A stretch of DNA of 64,000 nucleotides from Dendrobium chrysotoxum (lineage: Eukaryota > Streptophyta > Magnoliopsida > Asparagales > Orchidaceae), in contig CM034311.1 in NCBI GenBank assembly GCA_019925795.1, forward strand, positions 16,808,926 to 16,872,925, in the 5' to 3' direction. Both the position numbers and the translations under genes were made by a program. This document shows, piece after piece, positions 11,281 to 22,429 of this stretch. The notes under the pieces were generated by a model, which was not told the DNA's origin, did no database searches, and was given only the letters and a program-made list of their open reading frames with translations. Position 1 is the first letter of the stretch, and every line of letters begins with the position of its first letter.

Positions 11281-12560
11281 GGTATTTAAATATATTTAAG
11301 AAGACTATAAATAATAAAGCATGTCCCAAAGGATCAATATATAAAGCATATTTGATGTATGAGGCTACTCAATTTTGCTCATACTTCTTTGACACAGAGT
11401 TACAATCAACAAGGAATATTGCATTTTGGTAATCCAGATATATGTATTTTGATAATTCACTTGATATACAATAAAAACTTGGGCAATCCAGAAATATTCA
11501 ATCTACCAGTAACATATCAATATTCAATGGACATGGCGAGGCAGTAGGTACTTGTACTGTGCACTATTTGACAGATAAGGAGATGAGAGTTGCCACGTTG
11601 TACACGCTACTTAATTGTGCTGAAGTTGAGCTATATCTAGAGTATGTTTAAGTTAATATTCCATACATTTTGTAAACTCATACATAGAGACAATAAATTC
11701 AAAATTTTTACAGGAATTTAGTTAATGGCCTGACTATAACATTATTATTAGAGCAGGAAAAAAGAGTTGAATCTAAATTTCCAAATTAGTTCAATGAAAT
11801 GGTATGTATTTTGATAAGTCACTTCTACCTTATATATTGTAATCATTTAACTTAGTGAAAATAATAATAACATAGCCACACTTCCTACACAAATCAAGTC
11901 TATAATGAAGCCAGAGATTTGCAATAGTAAGGACTAATGAATATAGTTTGGGGACCTATGAGAGCATTAAAATGTTGGCCAATTTTTATTGTTAACGGTT
12001 ACAAATTTTAAACCAAAGTTTGGTGTGAAGGTCAAAAAATATAAAATTGGGGTGTATGTGTGAAAGGGAACAATCATACGGGTGATGACTATGAGTATTA
12101 TGGGATTTTATAAGAAGTACTATAGTTGAAATATCCTAATGAAGGGAACAACATACACTTTTTAATTGTGATTGGTTTGATCCAGTACAAAATTGAGGAA
12201 TAAGGGTGCATCCACTCTATGGTATTACATAAGTAAAGTAAGGTAGAAGATATAGAAAATATGACCCATTTGTTATTGCTAGCTAGGCTACCCAAGTCTT
12301 CTTTGCTAACTATCTAGGTAGACTATGGGGTAAGTAAGATTGGCTTGTAGTTAATAATACTAAACCTAGGGGGTCATTAAGAATACTGTATCAATACCAA
12401 CAACATATTAAGAAGAGTGTATGTCAAACTTTATAGAGTCTACTAATGATGTAGATGTAGCTAATGAGACCGAGTTGCAGTCAAAGGAGATAGACTTAGA
12501 CATTGAGAAAATATTAAGGATGTTAGTAGAGTGGATGTGGTCTCATCATATGGAAGTAAA
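11281..12560 (+). pseudogene. CACTA element A transposase TNP2, C-terminal remnant
   Basis: The piece starts in the region matching DUF4218 (KACPKGSIYKAYLMYEATQ, then FCSYFF) and continues through a block aligned with element B (HTGDDYEYYGIL, LKYPNEGNN, then RNKGASTL) into the tail (GVIKNTVSIPTTY, TELQSKEIDLDIEK). These are the C-terminal domains of the En/Spm TNP2 transposase. The TNP2 core, which would carry DNA cleavage, is missing and stops are frequent. The homologous sequence in B is at 17690-18940, and intron positions match (for example the GTTTAAGTTAATATT to TTTTTACAG segment near 11648-11712). Non-functional. Confidence 0.8.
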
Positions 12561-12796
12561 TTAAATAGTGATTGATAGTTAGGAGATAAATGTGAATCAC
12601 CTTGTAATTTTTTCTTACAACATGTTAGTATACATACAATAGTTCCTTTTTTGTTATAACATAGTAGTAGTAAACACATACTTTTTCTTATAGCATAATA
12701 GTAGTTACTACTTATTTTCTACATTTAATTTGCTTATTTCTTGCATTTTTATTAATATACAAATTATAGCTAATTATTTTTTTTATTTTTTTCAAA

Positions 12797-13701
12797 TGGC
12801 TTGTTGAGGTGATTAGCCCTTAAGGCGGTCAATCACAAACATTTTCAAGCGTAAGAAGAATACCAGTGAACGATTTGATAGGGGTCGGGGTACTGTGGGG
12901 GCCTTCTTTTCATAGCCGCCACTCATACGTAGCCTAGCCCTCATTTTCCTACATTTCTTGTAGGGAGTCCTCAATTTTACTCCTTAGACCCTCATTTTTC
13001 ATCACTAGACCCTATACAAATAGCTCCCTTTTACCCATACTACACCCCCTCTGCCCACCATCTTCTCAGGGAGTCCTTACTACTTCTCCCTATCCATGAT
13101 ATGTTCTATTATTCTACTACCCACCACCCCTCAACCCTCTACAACTGGATCTTCCACCCCAACCACAATTGGACCTTCCACGGAGACTGTCGTAGCATTG
13201 ACCACAAATGGGCATATGCTGACTTAGCCTGAGGGTAACATATACGTAAATGTGTATGTTTTATATTACACATATATTTGAGAAATAATATTTTTATCTA
13301 AATATTTTGTGCAATTTTTACCCATCAAAGCAGCCCACGTACAAGATATGGAATATCATATGGAGCAGGTTTGATTCTTTATATGTCTCTTGGAAAAAAA
13401 TCCCAAAAGAAGTGCGATACATGTGGTTTAGAGAGTTTAAGGTTAGTAAGTTATAATATTGTTAACATCTATCCATATTTTATTAACCTTATAGAGAATA
13501 ATTTTTATTCTAATTTTTTATGTATAGCAGGATTTCTATTGGTTTTCTTAGCATGATACTCGTATTAGAATAAATTTTGAGAAAAGAAGAGCAACTCGCC
13601 TGCTAGACATGTTCACACGCACCAAGAGGACAAGTGAGAGACCACTTTGGATTGGAGAGGGTGTATGGGCTGACCTCAGTAGTGCTTGAGGTAGCCTAGA
13701 T
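12797..13701 (+). pseudogene. CACTA element A second transposase ORF, 5' half
   Basis: Begins MAC with an early stop, then RSITNIFKRKKN, matching B's MASGDDRQRGFIKNIFGK. A second exon gives YKIWNIIWSRFDSLYVSWKK and VRYMWFREFK, ending at 13441. An 89-bp intron (GT at 13442, AG at 13530) follows, then DFYWFS, INFEKRRATRLLDMFTRTKR and RPLWIGEGVWADLSSA. This is the plant Transposase_24-type (TNPA/ORF2-like) protein, which in En/Spm binds subterminal repeats. Element B interrupts the exon at 13701, and the gene resumes at 38083. Several stops. Confidence 0.8.
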
Positions 13702-13714
13702 CACTACAAGAAAA

Positions 13715-14040
13715 TAATGAAATACCGGCGAAATTTTCGGCGGATATAATTATGCTGGAATCAACGACGGCATTACCGGCGAATTTCTCCGCCGGTAACT
13801 TTACGGCGGCCTTTCCGAAGGAAATAGCATCGGTAACTTTTCAACGGCTGAACCGTCGGAATTACGCTGGTGTTTTCAATATACCGACGCATATTCCACC
13901 GGTAATATCCGGCAGATATTCCGACGGATTTACCGCCAGGTTAATTAAAACTCGACGAAGTATTACCGGCGGATAGGCCGCTGGTAAGTGGGCTGGTGGA
14001 TTTTCCACCGAAAAATACACCGGTAATTTCAATATATCGG
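13715..14040 (+). repeat. 5' subterminal repeats of element B
   Basis: CCGGCGAA, CCGCCGGTAA, ACCGGCGGA and related GC-rich words recur on both strands every 15-40 bp. In En/Spm elements such subterminal motifs bind the TNPA-type protein. The 3' end of B (37640-38070) carries the same words; elements A and C use different words, so the three elements had separate binding specificities or have diverged. Confidence 0.8.
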
Positions 14041-14112
14041 CTCGTACCCTCGACTTCAGGACATTCCGCTTAGGTTGAACTTCACTGCTTCGACGACGTC
14101 TTTGCCCTTAAG

Positions 14113-14224
14113 CTCCTTCGATGATTTCCCTGCCCTCGAGCTCCTTCGACGATGTCCCTGCCCTCGAGCTCCTTCGACTACATCCCTGCCCTCGAGCTCC
14201 TTCGACGACATCCCTGTTCGACCT
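14113..14224 (+). repeat. 28-bp minisatellite, four units
   Basis: CTCCTTCGA starts at exactly 14113, 14141, 14169 and 14197, each followed by a TCCCTGCCCTCGAG-type tail (the last copy diverges). A partial copy precedes at about 14087. The period is not a multiple of three. A second duplication nearby, TGTGTAGGTAACTTTCTCCC, occurs at about 14248 and 14398. Probably in the leader of element B. Confidence 0.85.
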
Positions 14225-14445
14225 CGCCCCTGCCCTTGAGGTCGCTCTGTGTAGGTAACTTTCTCCCTTTTACATTCTTCGCTCCGGCCAGTTCGCGCTC
14301 AATTGACGAACTTCTCTCCTTCGACGCAGTTCGACTTCTCTCCTTGACGCTGTTCGACTTCTCTCCATTGATGCCAAACGGCCAGGAGCTCGCTTGCTGT
14401 GTAGGTAACTTTCTCCCTTTCGCATAATTTATTTTTTGCTTTACT

Positions 14446-15110
14446 CATGGATGTTCTCACTAGACATTTACAAGAGGATGTACATTGGTGTATACTTTTT
14501 GCTCATGATATTATTCTTGTTGATAGGACTATAGAGGGAGTTGAAGGTAAACTAGAATTGTGGAGGTCAACCTTAGAGTCTAAAGGTTTTTGCTTGAGTA
14601 GATCTAAAATGGAATATATGGAGTGTAATTTTAGTAATAATAGACCTAGTGAGGGGATTGTGACTTTGGGCGATCAAGACATTAATAAGAGTACACGTTT
14701 TAGATATACAAGTAGGATGGTTGAAGTGGAGGAATGCATCGGGCTTATTGTGTGATAAAAAAGTACCCCTCAAACTTGAAAATTATTCTGTCCGGACAGC
14801 GGTATCGATCGGTACCGAGCGGTACTGCTGTCGGTACCAAGTGGTACTGCGCTCGGTATCGAGCTCGGTACTGCGCGCCTAATGATGTGGCACTTTTTTA
14901 TTGGTCTCTGGACATGTTTGGTGTCCGGACACAATAATCTCTCCTCAAACTTAAGGGATAATTTTATAAGATGGTGGTGAGACCTGCAATGCTTTATGGT
15001 GTCGAATGTTGGCCAATAAAAGAGAAGCATAATTCTAAGTTAAGCGTTGCAGAAATGAGGATGCTCACGTGGATGAGTGGCTGTACCCTTAGAGATAGGA
15101 TACGAAATGA
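14446..15110 (+). pseudogene. LINE reverse-transcriptase fragment inside element B
   Basis: The frame reads MDVLTRHLQEDVHWCILFAH and then DIILVDRTIEGVEGKLELWR, SKGFCLSRSKMEYMECNFSN and TLGDQDINKSTRFRYTSRMV. After the MITE (14778-14952) it continues KGKFYKMVVRPAMLYGVECW, then SVAEMRMLTWMSG and RDRIRND. This is the palm-to-C-terminal part of plant LINE ORF2. The catalytic motif normally read as [FY]ADD is FAHD here, so the second position is lost. The same LINE segment, shorter, sits at the same place in element A. Confidence 0.85.
14778..14952. mobile_element. Mutator-type MITE, copy 1 (175 bp)
   Basis: Ends are GAAAATTATTCTGTCCGGAC and, on the other strand, AGAGATTATTGTGTCCGGAC, forming terminal inverted repeats of about 20 bp. 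The 10-bp direct repeat CCTCAAACTT flanks it (14768-14777 and 14953-14962), the TSD length of Mutator-like elements. The inside is rich in CGGTAC and GGTACC words. It splits the LINE fragment. A sister copy is at 42354-42527. Confidence 0.88.
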
Positions 15111-15114
15111 TGCC

Positions 15115-15250
15115 AATAACTCATGCATACATATCTTGGTCAAACCCTCAAGCTCGCTTGCTGTTCTTGGAACTTTATCATATGCTTTCTCTAAATCAAT
15201 AAATATCAAATGTAGATCATCCTTATTCTCTTTATATTTCTCCATCAAAC
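15115..15250 (-). pseudogene. Inverted LINE RT fragment inside element B
   Basis: On the minus strand the frame reads MMEKYKENKDDLHLIFIDLE followed by KAYDKVPR, the FxDxxKAYDxVxR block of LINE reverse transcriptase containing the first catalytic aspartate region. It directly follows the plus-strand LINE C-terminus, so an RT block that belongs upstream has been inverted and moved behind it. After the block the frame continues without recognised homology. Confidence 0.8.
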
Positions 15251-15459
15251 CTAGATAGGACTATCTTTCTAGTGCATGGGGGGACATGTCGGAGCTATAT
15301 ATTTGCATCTAACAGTGTCTGACACAAGTCATTTGGAAGTATTTATCATTCATATCTTTTTATCAATAGTAGTATGTAACTATTTTGGCAAGTAATCATA
15401 ACTTATATCCTTATTATCAATATTATATGTAGGCTATATATTATGGATATCAGAACCCA

Positions 15460-18400
15460 AAGAAGTTGGATGTATAATCGATTGGCGCAAGGTTGAAATA
15501 TATTAACTGATGAGTTCATTAGGGGGTGAATATTTTTATACGGATGGCTTCTCAACTACCCAGCTTCATCTCAAATGGAAAGTTTCATTGCCCATATTCT
15601 AAACATAAAAATCAGATGCACCTTAGCCTAGATGACGTAACTGTTGATCTATATTATCGAGGTTTCATGCCAAAATATTGGTATTGGACTTCTCATTGTG
15701 ATATGAACCACATTTCGATTCTCGATACTGCCCGTCGACAAGTGCTAATAGAGATGAGGAAGAGCATATCATACCTAATCTTGAGGACTTAATTCATGAT
15801 ACAAGTGGAGCACAATTTGAACAATATACAGAAGAGTCACCTAATAAATAAGCATAAAATTTTTATGATTTGTTGCATGCTTCCCAACAACCAATATGAA
15901 AAGGTTGTACTACTCACTCAGAGTTATCCGTTGCTGTTAAGATGTTGAGTATCAAGACAGAATATAATGTCCCCCGTGATTATTTTAATCAATTTATTGG
16001 TCTGCTAAAAAAAACTAATCCAGCAGATAACATAATTCCTACAGATTTATATTGGACTAAGAAGTTGGTTTCAAAGCTTGGTTTGACATACAAAAAGATA
16101 GATTATTGTGTCAATGGATGCATGTTATTCTACAAAGATTTTCAATCAGATATTACATGCCATCATTACAACTCATCAAGATTTAAACCAAAATCTATCA
16201 CGAAAAAAAAGCTGAAGGAAGTAGCAGCTAGCAGGTTATTTTACTTACTCATAATTCCTAGACTGCAATAATTATATGCATCAATGAGATCTACTGAACA
16301 TATGAGATGGCATAAAGAATATATCTCACAGGAAGGATTTATTACACATCTATCAGAAGTAGATGCCTGGAAATATTTTGATCGTACATATCCCACATTC
16401 ACCTCAGAATCAAGAAATATAAGATTAGGTTTATGCGCAGATGGTTTCACTCCATTTAGTCAGTCTGCTTTACTTTACTCATATTGGCCCGTCATACTCA
16501 CACCATATAATCTTCCACCAGAGTTGTGCATGACTACTCCTTATATGTTTCTGACGCTTATCATTCTAGGGCCACATAATCTAAAAGCAAAGATCGATAT
16601 ATTCTTACAATCGTTAATAGATGATTTAAATTTATTATGGGAAGAGGGAATAAGTACATATGACATCTCCACTAAATAAAACTTCATTATGAGGGCAACA
16701 TTACTTTGGATAATTGGTGATTTTCTTGCGTATAGTATGCTCTCAGGTTAGAACACTTCTAGAAAATTAGCTTGTCCACTTTGCATGAAACATACAAAGT
16801 CATTCACTTTAAAGCACGGAGGGAAGAACACTTGGTTCGACTGTCATCGCATGTTCTTACCTATAGATCATCCTTTCAGGCGAAATAAGGATAATTTTGT
16901 CCAAAATAAAATGGTTATGTCGCTGCCTCCTCCTAGATTAACTAGTGAAGAAATATTTGAAAGAGTCAGATCCAGCCCCACAATAGTGGAATCTCCAACA
17001 TTAGCTGATTACAATTGCTAGTATATGGTGTCAACTACAATTAGACTAAGAAAGTATTTTTTGGTCATTACCATATTGGAGGATAAACTTAATCAGACAT
17101 AAATTAGATGTGATGCATATAGAGAAAAATATCTTTGATAATATATTCAATACAGTCATGAATATCAAAGATAAATCCAAAGACAACATAAAAGCAAGGA
17201 TAGACTTAAAGGAGATTTGTAAGAGAAAAGCATTAGAATTGAGGGATGGTGGAAGTGGAAAATATTTCAACCTAAAAGCTCCATTCACTTTGACTTTAGA
17301 GCATAGGCGTGCTATTTGTGAATGGGTGAAGAGTTTATGGGTACATGATGGATATTCTTCAAATCTAAGCAGAAGTGTTGACATTAGAACTGAGAGATTG
17401 TTTGGTATGAAGAGTCATGACTGTCATATCTTCATACAATGTCTATTGCCAACTGCCTTTAGTTATCTGCCGGATCAAATTTTGAAGCCCTTGATCAAGC
17501 TTAGTATCTTCTTCAAAAATTTATGCTCTTCAAAATTAAATGCAGAGCATCTGATTCTTATGGAGCAGCATATCCTTTTTATTCTGTATAAATTTGAGAA
17601 GATATTTTCTCCAGCTTTCTTTGACTCTATAGAGCATCTGCACGTATATTTGCTATATGAAGCTAGATTCGGTGTACCAGTTCAGTATCGGTGGATGTAT
17701 CATTTTAAGAGATACTTAAAAAACTTAAGAAGACTGCTAAGAATAAAACGCATCCTGAAGGGTCAATATGCGAAGCATATTTAATATTTGAGACAACCCA
17801 ATTTTGCTCATATTACTTTGAAACAACGTCACAATCAAGTCAGAGCACTGCACCTGAAAAAGTGGGTTAATCCTCAAATTTATCTGTATTCAATGGTAGT
17901 GGTGAACCCTTAGGCGCTAGTACCATGCACTATTTGACTAATAAAGAGACGCGAGTTACCACTTTATATGTCTTGCTTAACTGTGATGAAGTTGAGTCAT
18001 ATCTCGAGTAAGTATGAATAAGCTTGCTCATAAATTTATTACTCATACTTTCATTCAATCTAAACCTTAATGTTTACAGGAGTTTCATTGATGGATTGAA
18101 TACAACAGAACAAGTAGAAGTTCAAAAGATAGTGGAAATAAATTTTCCTATTTGGTTTAAAAATACGGTACATATTTCAACTATTCATTCAATTAATATA
18201 TCTTTATTTAGTTATTAAGCATGCTAATGACATACTTTATCTACAAACTAGGTCCACGCTGAAGGTAGTAATTTATAATATCATGGACTACTTGATCTAG
18301 CTTGGGGACCAAATAGAGTGGTAAAGTGTTATCAAAATTTCTTAGTTAATGGTTATAAATTTCAAACCAAATATTTGTGTGAAGATAGAAAAATAGATAA

Positions 18401-18940
18401 TTCTGGTATATGTGTTAGAGAGAATACCCATACAGGTGATGAGTCTGAGTATTACGGGGTATTAGAAAAAATATTATAGTTGGAATATCCTGGTGTTGGG
18501 AATAATGTCTATCTATTCAATTATGAGTGGTTTGATCCAATAAAGAATATAGGTACAAGAATGCATCCATTGTACGATATAACATAAGTTAAACGGGATA
18601 GAAAATATTCAAAGTTTGACCCATTCATCATTGCTAGTCAGGCAAGCCAAGTTTATTTTGCCAATTACCCGAGTAGAGTACGAGGCAAACAAGATTGGCT
18701 CGTAGTTATGAAGACCAAAACCAGGGGAGTTATTAAAAAGACTACTTCAATACCACCAGCACATCAAGAAGAGTTTATGTCAAACATACAAGATGTTGAT
18801 AACGATGTGAACGATCAAATTATAACTACTGAGAGTGAGTTATAGTTAGAGGAAGTGAATTTAAACATAGAGGACACTCATGACGAGTCTGACAGTGTTA
18901 CAAAAGTTTCATCATATGAAAGTAAATTAACATAAGGTAA
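15460..18940 (+). pseudogene. CACTA element B transposase TNP2
   Basis: Domains in order. (1) Transposase-associated N-terminal domain near 15462-15710: SWMYN-like start, GKFHCPYSKHKN, then YYRGFMPKYWYW. (2) TNP2 core near 15942-17020: LSIKTEYNVPRDYFNQFIG, KKLVSKLGLTYKKIDYCVNG, NIRLGLCADGFTPF, then HGGKNTWFDCHRMFLPIDHP. (3) DUF4218-like part near 17110-17784: GMKSHDCHIFIQCLLPTAF, LEKIF-like and PVQYRWMYHFKRYL. (4) C-terminal DUF4216-like part near 18070-18720: EYPGVGNNVYLF, WFDPIKN, then PFIIASQASQVYFANYP. The protein would cut and join CACTA ends in the nucleus. Stops occur at 16269, 16677 and several later sites, plus frame changes, so it is dead. The catalytic acidic residues cannot be assigned with certainty by eye. 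Best-preserved transposase gene in the nest. Confidence 0.9.
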
Positions 18941-19106
18941 ATGAATTTTGACTAAAAATAAAATTTTTGTACTTATATTTAGTTACTTGTTGGGTTATTT
19001 TATATTTAAAAGTTTTTTATACTTGTATTTATTTAATTTCTATGCTATTTTATATTCATTTTTTATCATAATTTCTGTTACTAATATTTTTTAAACATTT
19101 ATGCAG

Positions 19107-19725
19107 ATGGCTTCAGGTGATGACCGTCAGAGAGGATTTATAAAGAATATATTTGGTAAGTGCAGTAAGAAGGTTGCTGTTAGCAGGCCTATACGTACTG
19201 AGGGCACCTCTTCATCTCAGCTTGCTACTCAGAGTCAGCCTAGCCCACCTATACCTACTCCTGCAGCCAGTAGCCCACAGTTCTACTCACCAGACCCACA
19301 CTTACCTTCACCGGACCTTACACAGACTACTCCTTTCTACCCCTATTACCCACCCCCACCTCATCATGGTGCCTATCCTCCATATTCATATCCGCCATAT
19401 ATCCCACCACCACCTCAGCCCGCTACAGCACCACCTCAGCCCGCTACAGGCGGACCTTCCTACCCAGCTGCAGCAGAGCAGGTGACAGAGGGTCGCATGT
19501 TGATTGAACCTTACGGTGACACGTAAGTATTAATTTTATTTCAATCATGTAAATAGAATTAAATTAGTTTTTTTGACAACTAACATATTACTTTCAAGTT
19601 TCATCTGTCAAAAGAGCCTATGCATAAAATACGGGACATAATATGGAGCAGATACGATGCTCCTTATATTTTTTGGAAGAAAGTCCCGAAAGAAGTATGG
19701 GACATGTGGTTTAGAGAGTTTGAGG
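19107..19725 (+). pseudogene. CACTA element B second transposase ORF (Transposase_24-like), exons 1-2
   Basis: I start at ATG 19107, because the ATG at 19101 sits in a TATGCAG splice acceptor and A's homologue starts at the same later ATG. Exon 1 (to about 19524, GTAAGT donor) encodes MASGDDRQRGFIKNIFGKCS followed by a proline-rich stretch (PPPPHHG, PPYIPPPPQP) of about 90 residues. Exon 2 (about 19597-19725) encodes KIRDIIWSRYDAPYIFWKK and WDMWFREFE. The intron after 19725 is 16.7 kb long because it holds the cargo; the gene resumes at 36397. In this family the protein binds subterminal repeats and helps TNP2. This half has no stop codon I could see. Confidence 0.8.
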
Positions 19726-19764
19726 TATGCTATTATATAAAATTTTTTTTATTATATCTAATAT

Positions 19765-20716
19765 TGTTGTTGCAGAGTATGATTACATTTTTTTCTTTGG
19801 GATGAGGACTACATAGTGGATTATTTTAATCCTAAATGTAAAGAAAAGAAAAAAAAAGAAAGAAAGACAAAAAAAAGAGAGAAAGAAAAGAAATATTCAA
19901 AAAAAAAGAGGAGCGAGAATAAAAAAAAGAAGAAAGAATTTTTGCAAATTTCGAGAGCCTGACTTCGACGCTTGCAACGCGACGAAACAACCACCTATAC
20001 ATGATTTCTTAAGCATGGTGGGAGGAAGTTCATCGCGATGCTCTCGACGAAATCGGTAATCACCCAAAATCTCGTTCTCGGCGTTCGGGTCGAGCCGGCA
20101 AACTGCCTATGCACGCTTTCTTAAGCATGGTAGGAAGGGAACTCGGTGCGACGCCTACGGCGAGGCGGGTAGGCCCTATACAGGCATTTCTTAGCGTGGT
20201 GGGGGACAATTTTAAGTACTCGTACGCGGCTCTGTACCTGCGGGGAAACAAATGCTCTTATTTTTCAGGTACATTCAAAGACCCATATATGCTTTCTTAA
20301 GCGTGGTGGGGGATTGAAGACTTTACACGGTCGCAATGTCCTCGAAATAGGACTCCTACCATACACGCTTTGTTAAGCATGGTGGGAAAGGCTCAGTTTT
20401 CCATAATTTCCCCTAAACAGGGGAGACGCCGGGAGGCTGCCGAAATTTTGTCTAAAATAAGACAATGACTTGGACATTTGCACTAAAGCAAGAATAAATT
20501 TTGAACAAAGGGAACTCGTATTAAATTCAAATGAACATCAAATGAATTAAGATAATGAGAAAGATTGGAACATAGGATCAAACTTGAATTGAAATTGATT
20601 AAATGAGGTTGAATTAAACTCAATTTAAACAATGAAGTGGACTTGACTAAGAACCTGAATCAATTTTGGACCATAGTAGACTTTTGAATATTCAAACTTG
20701 ATTTGGATAATAAGAC
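19765..20716. repeat. Long inverted repeat, left arm (952 bp)
   Basis: Reverse complement of 21095-22046, same length and nearly identical by eye. It begins TGTTGTTGCAGAG, which is codons for the DUF707 block VVAEYDY, runs through WDEDYIVDYFNPKC, an A/G-rich tract, five copies of a hairpin of the type CACGCTTTCTTAAGCGTG (about 20003, 20112, 20182, 20285, 20365) each followed by GTGGG, then AT-rich sequence. Its left edge is only 39 bp inside the ORF2 intron of element B. Confidence 0.95.
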
Positions 20717-21094
20717 CCTGTCAATCCACATGATTTGAAGAACTCAAATGAATATTAATGGATAGTTACAAATGATGACTCATGGCAAATGAAATTCTTC
20801 CACCTCGCTCATAAATAATAATCAATGTGAACATGTATCTTGATTGCAAGTAATAATGCAAGACTCTTAACTTATCCTTGGAGGATATGTTGAGATTCAT
20901 TCCAAAATTCTCCATAAGTTTATTTACGCTTTGCTTTTAAATTGAAATGATACCTCCTTAACCTTGCTTAGTGTCATGGTTCAAATCAATCTCTTTATTG
21001 ATTATTCATTTAATTAAATCCTGATTCGGGTTAAGTGCAATGTCACTTGAATCCAAGTTCTTTGTAGTTTAACTCAAATCCAGTTTGAGTTCAT
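20717..21094. other. Loop between the inverted-repeat arms
   Basis: 378 bp of AT-rich sequence with no open frame or repeat recognised. A transcript through the region would fold into a hairpin with 952-bp arms and this loop. Confidence 0.8.
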
Positions 21095-22046
21095 GTCTTA
21101 TTATCCAAATCAAGTTTGAATATTCAAAAGTCTACTATGGTCCAAAATTGATTCAGGTTCTTAGTCAAGTCCACTTCATTGTTCAAATTGAGTTTAATTC
21201 AACCTCATTTAATCAATTTCAATTCAAGTTTGATCCTATGTTCCAATCTTGCTCATTATCTTAATTCATTTGATGTTCATTTGAATTTAATACGAGTTCC
21301 CTTTGTTCAAAATTTGTTCTTGCTTGAGTGCAAATGTCCAAGTCCTTGTCTTATTTTAGACAAAATTTCGGCAGCCTCCCGGCGTCTCTCCTGTTTAGGG
21401 GAAATTACGGGAAACTGGGCCTTTCCCACCACGCTTAAGAAAACGTGTATGGTAGGAGTCCTCTTTTGAGGACACCGCGGCTGTGTAAAGTTTTCAATCC
21501 CTCACCACGCTTAAGAGAGCGTGTATGGGTCTTCGAATGTACCTGAAAAAGAAGAGCATTTATTTTCCCGCAGGTACAGAGCCGCATACGGGTACTTAAA
21601 ATTATCCCCCACCACGCTAAGAAAAGCGTGTATAGGGCCTACCCGCCTCGCCGTAGGCGTCGCACCGGGTTCCCTTCCTACCACGCTTAAGAAAGCGTGT
21701 ATAGGCGGTTTGTCGGCTCGACCAGAACGACGAGAATAGGATTTTGGGTGATTACCCATTTTGTCGAGAGTATCGTGATGAACTTCCTCCCACTACGCTT
21801 AAGAAAGTGTGTATAGGTGGTTATTTCATCGCGTTGCAAGCGTCGAAGTCAGGCTCTCAAAATTTGCAAAATTTCTTTCTTCTTTTTTTTATTCTCGCTC
21901 CTCTTTTTTTTTGAATATTTCTTTTCTTTCTCTCTTTTTTTTGTCTTTCTTTCTTTTTTTTTCTTTTCTTTACATTTAGGATTAAAATAATTCACTATGT
22001 GGTCCTCATCCCAAAGAAAAAAATGTAATCATACTCTGCAACAACA
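21095..22046. repeat. Long inverted repeat, right arm (952 bp)
   Basis: Mate of 19765-20716. Five copies of the ACGCTT...AAGCGT hairpin occur in mirror order (about 21432, 21507, 21612, 21680, 21796). At its outer edge the DUF707 coding frame continues without a break into the flanking 22047-22350, so this arm is the original copy and the left arm the inverted duplicate. Confidence 0.95.
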
Positions 22047-22350
22047 TCAGGGTGTAGAAAATGCTTGGCAAACCACCATTTTGTTTTGTTGGCTGTAGAG
22101 ATATGCAATACGCTGTCAATCCACTTCAAGTCTCTCCATCCGTTTACCAAACCATCATAATGAAAAAGCATTACAGTGGAATCAATGGACAAGAACTTCT
22201 TGACTATTTTGTCCATTATCTTCTTTTACTTTATTCCAACTGCCATGGCCAACAAAGTCTTTGGTGGATCATTATGTCCCCTCTTTAGAAATTTCAACAA
22301 GTGTTGCATTCCCAAATTTGTTGTGATGCTTATAATTCCTTGTGGTAGTG
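21977..22350 (-). pseudogene. Captured fragment of a DUF707 gene
   Basis: On the minus strand: PQGII, GMQHLLKFLKRGHNDPPKT, LLAMAVGIK, a stop, KKIMDKIVKKFLSIDSTVML, FHYDGLVNGWRDLKW, ANKTKWWFAKHFLHPDVVAE and YDYIFF; then, after a one-base shift, WDEDHIVNYFNPKC. This is the conserved centre of plant DUF707 proteins (Golgi/membrane-associated, function poorly known). Only about 120 codons are present, with one stop and one shift, ending at what looks like an exon edge. The last part is duplicated in the other arm of the inverted repeat. Cargo of element B, antisense to its transposase genes. Confidence 0.85.
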
Positions 22351-22429
22351 ACTATCATGCTAAAGGCTTCTATTCATTCTGACATAATTTGGATTATGTG
22401 GTCTGCTTTGAAATGAATGAATGTTTTCA

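Noticed and set aside
19765..22046. An integrated plant pararetrovirus behind the hairpin region
   Set aside because: No reverse transcriptase, coat or movement protein motif and no tRNA primer site are present in the arms or loop.
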